DNA from: JAAFKA01 sp044348925
Lineage (GTDB): Bacteria > Bacteroidota > Bacteroidia > Cytophagales > Thermoflexibacteraceae
Assembly: GCA_044348925.1 (NCBI GenBank)
Contig: JBIKRY010000323.1
Coordinates: forward strand, 1-5,188
DNA length: 5,188 bases
Direction: 5' to 3'
Each line of letters begins with the position of its first letter. The first letter of the stretch is position 1. Under the pieces are notes generated by a model, which was given only the letters and a program-made list of their open reading frames with translations, made no database searches and had not been told where the DNA came from. Shown piece after piece: positions 1-5,188 of the stretch. The position numbers and the translations under genes were made by a program.

Positions 1-468
1 TAATGCTCTTGCAATGGCTATGCGTTGTTGCTCACCACCCGAAAGTTGGTGTGGCATTTTATGTTGTGCAGCCTCTAAACCTACTTGCATCAGTACAAAG
101 TGCATTCTTTTCAGCATTTTTTGCTTGCTTTCCCAACCTGTAGCTTCCATAACAAAAAATAGATTTTCGGCAATATTTCGGTCTGTAAATAGTTGAAAAT
201 CTTGGAATACAATTCCAATTTTTCGACGTAGATAAGGAATTTTGTTTCTGGAGAGTGTCTGTAATTCATAATCTACTACAGTGCCTGTACCTTCTTTCCA
301 TGGTAAATCTGCATATAAAGTACGCAATAGCGAAGATTTGCCACTGCCTGTTTTGCCAATCAAATACACAAATTCGCCTTTATTTATCGCAAAAGTTAGG
401 TTGCGTAAGATTTGTTTTTCGCCTTGATAAATACTTGCGTCTTGTAAATTAATAATTTTTGTATCCAT
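1..468 (-). CDS. ftsE: Cell-division ABC transporter ATP-binding protein FtsE (C-terminus outside window)
   Basis: The first 156 residues of an ABC-type ATPase are visible. The Walker A motif GKTGSGKSS is at residues 38-46, the Q-loop glutamine at about 89 (GIVFQDFQLF), and the signature motif LSGGEQQR at 142-149. The window ends just after AIARAL, so Walker B, the D-loop and the H-loop are not seen; a normal FtsE of about 220-230 residues would have 65-75 more. The segments GEFVYLIGKTGSGKSSLL, LRRKIGIVFQDFQL and TDRNIAENL are typical of Bacteroidota FtsE. FtsE pairs with the membrane protein FtsX at the inner membrane and couples ATP hydrolysis to peptidoglycan hydrolase activation during division; ftsX is not in the window. 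The ATG at 468 lies 11 bases after the stop of the DUF486 gene, suggesting co-transcription. A weak AGGCGAC precedes the start. Another MacB/LolD-type ATPase is possible but fits less well. Confidence 0.9.
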   Translation of the reverse strand, partial: MDTKIINLQDASIYQGEKQILRNLTFAINKGEFVYLIGKTGSGKSSLLRTLYADLPWKEGTGTVVDYELQTLSRNKIPYLRRKIGIVFQDFQLFTDRNIAENLFFVMEATGWESKQKMLKRMHFVLMQVGLEAAQHKMPHQLSGGEQQRIAIARAL

Positions 469-479
469 TTTGTCGCCTA

Positions 480-812
480 TTAATCCCATTTTTTAAAAAT
501 AACAAATATTGCTGCAACTATCAAAATAAAACCCAAAATATAATTCCATTTCAATTCTTCTTTAAGATAAATTACTGAAAAAAATAGAAAAACTGTCAAA
601 CTAATGGCTTCTTGAATTGTTTTTAATTCTGTGGCATTAAACTGCCCATAACCCAATCTATTGGCAGGGACTTGAAAAACATACTCAAAAAAGGCAATTC
701 CCCAACTTACTAAAATCACTTTCCATAAGTCAACTTCCTTAAATTTGAGGTGTCCATACCATGCAAAAGTCATAAAAATATTAGAAATTAGCAACAAAGT
801 AATTGTACGCAT
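480..812 (-). CDS. DMT family protein, DUF486 type, four-helix membrane protein
   Basis: This is a complete 110-residue protein, the usual size for the DUF486 (DMT_6, PF04342) family. Family marks are NIFMTFAWYGHLK (residues 11-23), FFEYVFQVPANRLGYGQF (41-58), a TIQEAISL stretch (65-72) and LKWNYILGF (87-95). Four hydrophobic segments are visible at about 3-19, 30-47, 66-83 and 89-106, so it is an inner-membrane protein with short loops and a lysine-rich C-terminal tail (FKKWD). The family belongs to the drug/metabolite transporter superfamily in its small, half-size form, probably acting as a dimer. No substrate is established and I do not assign one. The start at 812 gives a full-length family match with no earlier in-frame candidate needed. 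Ninety-two bases separate it from the dehydrogenase upstream, so it may have its own promoter. It ends 11 bases before ftsE, with which it probably shares a transcript. Confidence 0.9.
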   Translation of the reverse strand: MRTITLLLISNIFMTFAWYGHLKFKEVDLWKVILVSWGIAFFEYVFQVPANRLGYGQFNATELKTIQEAISLTVFLFFSVIYLKEELKWNYILGFILIVAAIFVIFKKWD

Positions 813-844
813 ACAAAATGGTAGATTTGAAGATACTATATATG

Positions 845-900
845 AATGTCTATAAATGTCTATAAATGTAGTTCACGTTAATTTAGTTCAATCTATAAAT
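845..900. repeat. Short tandem repeat in the spacer between the dehydrogenase and DUF486 genes
   Basis: The 10-base unit AATGTCTATA occurs twice head to tail (845-854 and 855-864), followed by a half copy AATGT (865-869). The core TCTATAAAT is found at 849-857, 859-867 and again at 892-900. The repeat fills much of the 92-base spacer upstream of the DUF486 start at 812, where a promoter or 5' untranslated region would lie. It could be a binding site array or simply slippage in AT-rich DNA; nothing in the sequence decides this. No hairpin followed by a T run is visible after the dehydrogenase stop at 905. Confidence 0.55.
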
Positions 901-904
901 ATTT

Positions 905-1858
905 CTACAATTTACTACGATTTTCTAACCAAATAGCAATTTTTTCTACCAAAACCTCATTAATACGTATATAGGACTCGTGTGTCCAACCTGCTACATG
1001 AGGCGAAAAAATAACTTGTTGCAAATTTACTAATTTATCAAATGTAGCTTGTTGGTTGCTACTTAAATTAGCTAATTTTTCATTTTCTAACACATCAAGA
1101 CAAGCTCCTTTTACTTTGCCATTTTCCAAGTTTTCTACCAAATCTGCCAAATTAATTATTTCTCCTCTTGCGGTATTGATGATGTAAATAGGTTTTTTAA
1201 ATTTTGCTAAATAACTGTTATTCAACAAGTTATATGTTTCGTGTGTGAGAGGAATATGCAAACTAAGTATGTCTGTGTCTGCAAAAATAGTTTCTAAATC
1301 AACAGACTCTGCAAAATTATCTTGCAAAGTAGGGTGGTATTTGTCGTATGCCAAAATCCTACAACCAAAACCCGACAAGCATTTTGCCACCGCACTGCCC
1401 ATATTGCCATAACCAATAATTCCTACCGTTTTTTGATAAAGTTCCGTACCACGATTGCCCTCTCTATTCCAAATTTTATTACGCACTTCGGCATCACCAC
1501 GTCTTAAATTATTAAGCAAAGACAACAGCATTGCTAAAGTATGTTCGGCAACTGCATACCGATTGCCTTCTGGTGCATTGAGCAAAGTAATATTTCTCTG
1601 TCGCACTTCCACCAAATCTATTTGGTCTAAACCTGCTCCTGCACGTGCAATAAATTGCAAATTTGTGGCACAATCCAAAAAATCTTTATCAATAACGGTT
1701 TTACTTCGTAAAATAATCCCTTGATAATTTGCTATTTTTTCTAATATTTCTTGTCTTTCGATACTTGGTAAATAACTATATTCCCACTTTTTCTCGTCTA
1801 ACAATACGAGTAAAGAAGGGTGCATAATATCTGCAATCAAAATTTTGATAGTTTGCAT
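905..1858 (-). CDS. D-isomer-specific 2-hydroxyacid dehydrogenase, phosphoglycerate dehydrogenase-like
   Basis: This complete 317-residue protein has the two-domain fold of the D-2-hydroxyacid dehydrogenase family. The substrate-binding domain includes ARAGAGLDQID (71-81) and LNAPEGNRYAVAEHTLAMLL (93-112), typical of SerA-like enzymes. The Rossmann domain has GxGxxG at 149-154 (GYGNMG), and an acidic residue after the second strand (D172 in AYDKY) points to NAD rather than NADP. The catalytic triad is present: R231 in NTARGE, a glutamate in DVLENE (best E260), and H287 in SPHVAGWT. The expected role is oxidation of 3-phosphoglycerate to 3-phosphohydroxypyruvate, the first step of serine synthesis, in the cytosol. 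The length fits the short form without an ACT domain, so feedback inhibition by serine through ACT is not expected. No serC or serB neighbour is visible, so another 2-hydroxyacid substrate cannot be excluded. The ATG at 1858 has no Shine-Dalgarno sequence. The stop is TAG. Confidence 0.88.
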   Translation of the reverse strand: MQTIKILIADIMHPSLLVLLDEKKWEYSYLPSIERQEILEKIANYQGIILRSKTVIDKDFLDCATNLQFIARAGAGLDQIDLVEVRQRNITLLNAPEGNRYAVAEHTLAMLLSLLNNLRRGDAEVRNKIWNREGNRGTELYQKTVGIIGYGNMGSAVAKCLSGFGCRILAYDKYHPTLQDNFAESVDLETIFADTDILSLHIPLTHETYNLLNNSYLAKFKKPIYIINTARGEIINLADLVENLENGKVKGACLDVLENEKLANLSSNQQATFDKLVNLQQVIFSPHVAGWTHESYIRINEVLVEKIAIWLENRSKL

Positions 1859-1976
1859 GAAGTTGTTAGTCGTTGGTTGGTTTGGTAATGTATTAATTAG
1901 GAATAAGTATGCAAATAATGTATGAAATATGAAATAAACCTATCAATTACTTAGTAATATATTGGCAAACAAATTT
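1859..1976. other. 118-base spacer between the mannosyltransferase and dehydrogenase genes
   Basis: This AT-rich spacer carries a short palindrome, ATTACT-T-AGTAAT (1946-1958), 18 bases downstream of the mannosyltransferase stop on the minus strand. The stem is only 6 bp and no T run follows it on either strand, so I do not call it a terminator. Just upstream of the dehydrogenase start the minus strand reads as an A/C-rich leader (CCAACCAACGACTAACAAC) with no ribosome binding site. I found no exact copy of the Bacteroidota -7 box (TAnnTTTG) by eye. Confidence 0.5.
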
Positions 1977-2714
1977 TTATTTTCGGTGAAAAGTTTGAAA
2001 CCAAGACGCAATTTTTATTTGTATCACTCCCATAAATGCTTCTTTGATAATATTAGAAGACATTTTGGAACTTCCTTTGGTACGGTCTGTAAAAATAATA
2101 GGAACTTCTGTAATTTTAAAGCCAAATTTCCACGCCAAAAACTTCATTTCTATTTGAAAGGCATAGCCTACAAATTTGATAGCTGCCAAGTCTATAGTTT
2201 CCAAAACTTTTCGACGATAGCATTTAAAGCCTGCTGTAGTGTCCATAATCGTAATTCCTGTAATAAACCGAACATACATACTTGCAAAATACGACATCAA
2301 AACCCTACTCATAGGCCAATTTACCACATTTACGCCCCGAATATATCGAGAACCTATTGCAACATCTGCCCCGTCCACTGCACAAGCCTCATACAAACGG
2401 ACTAAATCTTCTGGATTGTGCGAAAAATCTGCGTCCATCTCAAAAATATATTCATAATTTTGTGCCAATGCAATCTTAAAACCATAAATATAAGCAGTTC
2501 CTAAACCCATTTTGCCTGCTCTTTGTTCTAATAAAATTTGGTTTGGAAATTCTATTTGCATTTTTTTGACTATTTCGGCGGTGCCATCTGGCGAACTGTC
2601 ATCAATAATCAAAATATCAAATTTTTTGGACAGAGAAATAACCTTACGAAGAATAGCCTCGATATTTTCTATTTCATTATACGTTGGAATGATTACGATA
2701 GAATCTTGCATCAT
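1977..2714 (-). CDS. Polyprenol-phosphate mannosyltransferase-like GT2 glycosyltransferase (DPM1-like)
   Basis: This complete 245-residue family 2 glycosyltransferase is of the dolichol-phosphate mannose synthase type. In order: the nucleotide-binding start IIPTYNEIENI (8-18), IIDDSSPDGTA (36-46), GKMGLGTAYIYGF (67-79), the metal-binding DAD motif in MDADFSHNP (93-101), GSRYIRG (121-127), and the acceptor-side motifs FVGYAFQIEM (181-190) and FTDRTKGSSKMS (208-219). Known DPM1-type enzymes transfer mannose from GDP-mannose to a polyprenyl phosphate on the cytosolic face of the membrane, giving a lipid-linked donor for glycan or protein glycosylation. This is the short form with no C-terminal transmembrane pair; the last 25 residues look like an amphipathic, membrane-associating helix. 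The sugar could be glucose or another hexose, since the motifs do not fix specificity. The start has two adjacent Met codons (2714 and 2711), and either could be used. A 16-bp perfect hairpin lies 15 bases upstream. Confidence 0.9.
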   Translation of the reverse strand: MMQDSIVIIPTYNEIENIEAILRKVISLSKKFDILIIDDSSPDGTAEIVKKMQIEFPNQILLEQRAGKMGLGTAYIYGFKIALAQNYEYIFEMDADFSHNPEDLVRLYEACAVDGADVAIGSRYIRGVNVVNWPMSRVLMSYFASMYVRFITGITIMDTTAGFKCYRRKVLETIDLAAIKFVGYAFQIEMKFLAWKFGFKITEVPIIFTDRTKGSSKMSSNIIKEAFMGVIQIKIASWFQTFHRK

Positions 2715-2729
2715 AAACTAAAGTTAGAA

Positions 2730-2768
2730 AGGAAATTATAAAAATGTGGATAATTTTTATAATTTCCT
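2730..2768. repeat. Perfect 16-bp inverted repeat upstream of the mannosyltransferase gene
   Basis: The arms 2730-2745 (AGGAAATTATAAAAAT) and 2753-2768 (ATTTTTATAATTTCCT) are exactly complementary, with a 7-base centre GTGGATA. The near end is 15 bases upstream of the ATG at 2714, so in RNA the hairpin would sit in the leader or overlap the promoter of that gene. It is far (187 bases) from the upstream protease stop, and its minus-strand 3' side continues TTTCTAACTTTAG rather than a clean T run, so it is a poor classical terminator. An operator or an mRNA leader hairpin is equally possible. Confidence 0.75.
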
Positions 2769-2902
2769 CGTATATTTTGCAAATATGTAAGAAAAACTTG
2801 TAAATACAAAATCTCTAAGCTGGCTTAACAAAATTTGTAAATTTTGTACTATATTCTAAGTTAATTTGTTGATTAGCAAATGTTTGATGTAATTTTATTA
2901 GA

Positions 2903-2927
2903 ATAAATTATAAATTTTATAATTTAT
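2903..2927 (-). terminator. Possible weak terminator hairpin after the protease gene
   Basis: ATAAATTATAA (2903-2913) and TTATAATTTAT (2917-2927) form a perfect 11-bp stem with a 3-base loop, starting 27 bases after the protease stop on the minus strand. The position suits a terminator. However, the stem is purely A/T and is followed on the minus strand by TTCTAATAAAATT rather than a continuous T run, so efficiency would be low. It may instead protect the 3' end of the transcript, or have no function. Confidence 0.35.
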
Positions 2928-2954
2928 AGAGCAGCAAGTTCCTTACATTTTACC

Positions 2955-5063
2955 CTAATCTGCAATATTTCCTTTTTGTAACATAATTTTGCGGGTTTCT
3001 TGACTACCATCAGCAAAGCTAACAGTCAAAAAATAAATACCATCTGCAAGATTACTAAGGTTTATGGCTGTGCTATTGTCTTTGTCGAGTGTAAGATTTT
3101 GGTTTTGCAACACTTGTATGCCCAAATTATTGCTTATACTAATGGTTGCTATTCCTTGATTTAGGTTATCAAAACTTAGATTGATAATGCCCGAAGTAGG
3201 ATTGGGGAAGGCAGTGAAACTTGACACATGACCACTTACTACACGCAAAGGACAAGGAGCAGCATTTATTGGAAAACTTGGTCGCATAAAAGTTTGTGTC
3301 CTGCTAACATCTGTGCAATAATTTTGGGTATTACAAGTAACTTGAAAAGATGATATGCCATTAGCCACTAATTCGCTATACGGAATTGCAATGCTACTGG
3401 TGGAGTAGTAAGAATAAGCAATAGTGCTTGGCGAAATACTCCAACTATAGGAACTTGCACCCACACTGCGGGCATTGATAATGTAAAGGCAATTTTCCAA
3501 ACCACCACTCAGCAAAGGCGGAGTGGCACTTCCTACTGTGCTACTATTAGTGGCTTGCAAAGCTGCACCTACATTGAGCCTACCATACCCATAGGTATCA
3601 CTAAAATTTGCTTGTCCGTTTACTTTGGTGGCAGTGTTGCGAATAATATCGCCAACTTGTGCTTCGGTAAGATTTGGGCGAATAGATAACATTAAAGCAA
3701 CAGCACCCGAAACTTGAGGACAAGCAGCAGAAGTGCCACCAAAAAATTCTGTGTAATTTTGATTATAACTATACCCTGTTCCTGTTGTTATTGGTTTATC
3801 ATTATACCCTAAATTATTCATACGGTCAGTAGAAAATATATCTCCCCCTCTACCTACTAAACAGTTATCAATAGTAATAGGAAATAAATTTGTATCATGT
3901 CCACCGAAAGCCACTAAGTCTAAACCATTTGTACCTCTGCTACTATACGCAGTAACCAATCCATCTTTACCAATAGCACCCACAGCAATAACTCCCTCAA
4001 CATTAGCAGGGAAAGCAACGCCTCTAAAAGAGCTTTCCCAATTACCCGAAGAAAATACAATAGTAGCACCTTTGCCATTACGCCCTTGTGTACGTGCAAA
4101 CGTAATAGCTTCACGAATAGGAGTTTCTTCTTGTGAAGACAATGCTGTACCTCTAAATGACCAAGAATTACTTAGTATATCTGCCTTTGTAGAAGCCCAT
4201 CTTATGCCTTCAGACACACTTGATATAAAAGTTACGCCAGCATTTACTTGGTCTGGAAAAATATTAACAGGTACAATTTTCACATTTGGGGCAATGCCTG
4301 AAATGCCAATAGCATTATTTTGGGTAGCTGCTATAATCCCCGCACAACTTTGCCCATGTCCTGTTCTAACATTAGCTATACAATCTGCATTTTGTCTGCC
4401 ATTCCCATTCGGATAACGAGGCGTAAGTCCCGCTAATACCCTGCTGTTTCCATTAGCATCACGCAAATCTTCATGGTCTTCCACACCATCATCTATAACT
4501 GCCACTGTAATTTTATTACAACCTGTGCTAATATCCCAAGCAGGTACTGCATTAATATCTATACCTGTACTGTTTTTAAGATAATATTGCTGGGCAAATA
4601 GCGGGTCGTTAGGAATACCTGTTTTTACAATATCTGCAATGGCATTAGGTACGCAAAATTTTACTAAACCCGATTCATTAATTGTTTGATAGAATTTGAG
4701 AATATTATTTACATTTTTCAATTCCAAAATATAGGTATGCCAATCAGAAGCATAGGTTAAGCTTACTTCATTGCCTAACTTATCTAATAAAGTTTTGATG
4801 CTTGCTTGCGGTAACAATTCGAGGTAGAGTTCATTACTCAACAATACATCTTGATTTTGTGAACGAAAAACAGGCAAACTATAAGCAATATCTTCACTTT
4901 TAAGGGCTTGTAATTCGGCAAAATTGCTTTCTGAATTGACTTCAATAATTGCATAACCTTTGTTATTGTTAAGTGCTATACCAAGATTTTCTTTTTTTAA
5001 AATTCCTCCTTGTTTTTGCAAAATACCTTGTAAACGACTTTTATCGGCATAGGGCTTAAACAT
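2955..5063 (-). CDS. Subtilisin-family (S8, kexin-like) protease with T9SS C-terminal sorting domain; N-terminus appears incomplete
   Basis: A 702-residue secreted-type serine protease. Residues 1-150 resemble a propeptide (FKPYADKSRLQ, then the NDPLFAQQYYLKN linker at 152-164). The S8 domain spans about 165-505, with catalytic D191 in VAVIDDGVEDHEDL, H236 in GHGQSCAG, oxyanion N341 in FSSGN, and S445 in GGTSAACP. DDG, HGxxCAG and GTSAAxP recall the kexin branch rather than classical DTG/HGTHVAG/GTSMA subtilisins, but no P domain is evident. A PKD/Ig-like segment follows (about 515-595; SYSWSISPS). Residues 613-697 are a type A T9SS sorting domain (FPNPTSG, GIYFLTVSFADGSQETRKIML), which normally directs export across the outer membrane and is then removed. 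Ten cysteines suggest disulfides. No signal peptide exists: the ATG at 5063 follows an in-frame TAG, and homologues usually have roughly 40-50 more N-terminal residues. It may be truncated or frameshifted, although the remaining frame is intact. The natural substrate is unknown. Confidence 0.9.
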   Translation of the reverse strand: MFKPYADKSRLQGILQKQGGILKKENLGIALNNNKGYAIIEVNSESNFAELQALKSEDIAYSLPVFRSQNQDVLLSNELYLELLPQASIKTLLDKLGNEVSLTYASDWHTYILELKNVNNILKFYQTINESGLVKFCVPNAIADIVKTGIPNDPLFAQQYYLKNSTGIDINAVPAWDISTGCNKITVAVIDDGVEDHEDLRDANGNSRVLAGLTPRYPNGNGRQNADCIANVRTGHGQSCAGIIAATQNNAIGISGIAPNVKIVPVNIFPDQVNAGVTFISSVSEGIRWASTKADILSNSWSFRGTALSSQEETPIREAITFARTQGRNGKGATIVFSSGNWESSFRGVAFPANVEGVIAVGAIGKDGLVTAYSSRGTNGLDLVAFGGHDTNLFPITIDNCLVGRGGDIFSTDRMNNLGYNDKPITTGTGYSYNQNYTEFFGGTSAACPQVSGAVALMLSIRPNLTEAQVGDIIRNTATKVNGQANFSDTYGYGRLNVGAALQATNSSTVGSATPPLLSGGLENCLYIINARSVGASSYSWSISPSTIAYSYYSTSSIAIPYSELVANGISSFQVTCNTQNYCTDVSRTQTFMRPSFPINAAPCPLRVVSGHVSSFTAFPNPTSGIINLSFDNLNQGIATISISNNLGIQVLQNQNLTLDKDNSTAINLSNLADGIYFLTVSFADGSQETRKIMLQKGNIAD

Positions 5064-5070
5064 CTATCGA

Positions 5071-5188
5071 TTACCCACAAGTTTTCGCCAGTAAGTATCC
5101 TTGTTTTAGATTTTCAAATATTTGGTATCCTCTCCATAAAGCTACTACCCCAATGGGTCTGTCTTTTTGGAGAGTGCTACCTCCTAAA
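5071..5188 (-). CDS. Possible C-terminal end of an upstream ORF, unrecognised
   Basis: One minus-strand frame is open from the window edge to a TAA at 5073-5071, giving 38 residues that begin LGGSTLQKDR and end YLLAKTCG. Its stop is 7 bases before the protease ATG, a spacing normal for adjacent genes. I do not recognise the sequence. It holds no signal peptide, so it does not supply the missing protease N-terminus in this frame. The opposite strand is also open over the same stretch, and the DNA forms an imperfect hairpin, so this may be a chance reading frame in a structured or mobile sequence. Its codons (CTC, CCC, CTA, AGA, GGG) look somewhat unlike those of the neighbours, judged only by eye. 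Confidence 0.3.
   Translation of the reverse strand, partial: LGGSTLQKDRPIGVVALWRGYQIFENLKQGYLLAKTCG
5124..5181. repeat. Imperfect inverted repeat with inner hairpin at the window edge
   Basis: GGTATCCTCTCC (5124-5135) and GGAGAGTGCTACC (5169-5181) pair at 11 positions, with one mismatch and one bulged base, enclosing 33 bases. Inside, CCC-AAT-GGG (5149-5157) can form a small second hairpin. The stem is G/C-richer than its surroundings, unlike the A/T palindromes elsewhere in the window. It could be a structured RNA, a terminator of an upstream unit, or the end of a small mobile repeat; the window stops too soon to tell. Confidence 0.5.

Larger units (their letters stand above)
2715..2954. 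other. AT-rich spacer rich in perfect short palindromes
   Basis: This 240-base stretch separates the protease stop from the mannosyltransferase start and holds no credible ORF. Besides the 16-bp repeat at 2730-2768 it contains ATATTT-TGC-AAATAT (2772-2786), TTGTA-AA-TACAA (2798-2809), ACAAAATTT-GT-AAATTTTGT (2828-2847) and an 11-bp stem at 2903-2927. The octamer TTGTAAAT occurs twice (2798-2805 and 2835-2842). The promoter of the mannosyltransferase gene must lie here or further upstream, but I found no exact TAnnTTTG box on the minus strand. Confidence 0.6.

Noticed and set aside
255..452. Plus-strand 65-residue reading frame opposite ftsE
   Set aside because: It overlaps the Walker A region of ftsE on the opposite strand, which is strongly supported.
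1946..1958. Terminator after the mannosyltransferase gene
   Set aside because: The palindrome has only a 6-bp A/T-rich stem and no T run follows.
1962..2405. Plus-strand 147-residue reading frame opposite the mannosyltransferase
   Set aside because: It is antisense to a well-supported GT2 gene with all family motifs, and its translation is a Cys/His/Asn-rich sequence with no recognisable domain.
2715..2954. Bacteroidota promoter (-33 TTTG, -7 TAnnTTTG) for the mannosyltransferase
   Set aside because: Several TTTG strings occur on the minus strand, but none forms an exact -7 box at the right spacing, so no promoter can be assigned by eye.
3920..4114. Second minus-strand frame inside the protease, leucine-rich
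   Set aside because: It is an out-of-frame reading of the protease catalytic domain; the leucine richness is an artefact of the frame.
4072..4416. Plus-strand 114-residue reading frame opposite the protease
   Set aside because: It lies wholly within the S8 catalytic domain on the other strand, including the His active-site region, and shows no independent motif.
1..5188. CRISPR array, tRNA, rRNA, transposase, toxin-antitoxin or defence cassette
   Set aside because: I saw no spaced direct repeats, tRNA-like cloverleaf or relevant protein motifs. The genes are ordinary housekeeping or secreted types, and no multi-gene novel system is evident.

Overview
The window looks like an ordinary chromosomal segment of a Bacteroidota bacterium, perhaps of the Cytophagales/Flavobacteriia type. 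It is AT-rich. The 702-residue protease ends in a type IX secretion (T9SS) C-terminal sorting domain, which is essentially confined to the Bacteroidota/FCB group. Start codons lack clear Shine-Dalgarno sequences, as is usual in that phylum, and the ABC ATPase closely resembles the Bacteroidota form of FtsE.

Every gene I accept is on the minus strand, so transcription runs from high to low coordinates. In that order they are: (i) a possible C-terminal tail of an upstream ORF (5188-5071), overlapping a strong imperfect hairpin at the window edge; (ii) a subtilisin-family (S8, kexin-like) protease with a T9SS sorting domain (5063-2955); (iii) a 240-base AT-rich spacer with several perfect inverted repeats, the longest a 16-bp stem just upstream of the next gene; (iv) a polyprenol-phosphate mannosyltransferase-like GT2 enzyme (2714-1977); (v) a D-3-phosphoglycerate dehydrogenase-like 2-hydroxyacid dehydrogenase (1858-905); (vi) a 92-base spacer with a short tandem repeat; (vii) a four-helix DMT/DUF486 membrane protein (812-480); and (viii), 11 bases further on, the cell-division ABC ATPase FtsE (468-1), cut by the window before its Walker B motif.

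Only the DUF486 gene and ftsE are close enough to suggest one transcript. The other genes are separated by 92 to 240 bases and share no obvious pathway: envelope glycan or lipid-linked sugar synthesis, a serine-pathway-type dehydrogenase, a cell-division ATPase and a secreted protease.

The most unusual point is the protease. It has a complete catalytic triad and a complete T9SS sorting signal, but its reading frame starts inside the propeptide with no signal peptide, and an in-frame TAG lies directly before the ATG. It is therefore either N-terminally truncated, frameshifted, or joined to foreign sequence at its 5' end. I see no tRNA, rRNA, CRISPR array, transposase or complete mobile element, and no clear undescribed multi-gene system.
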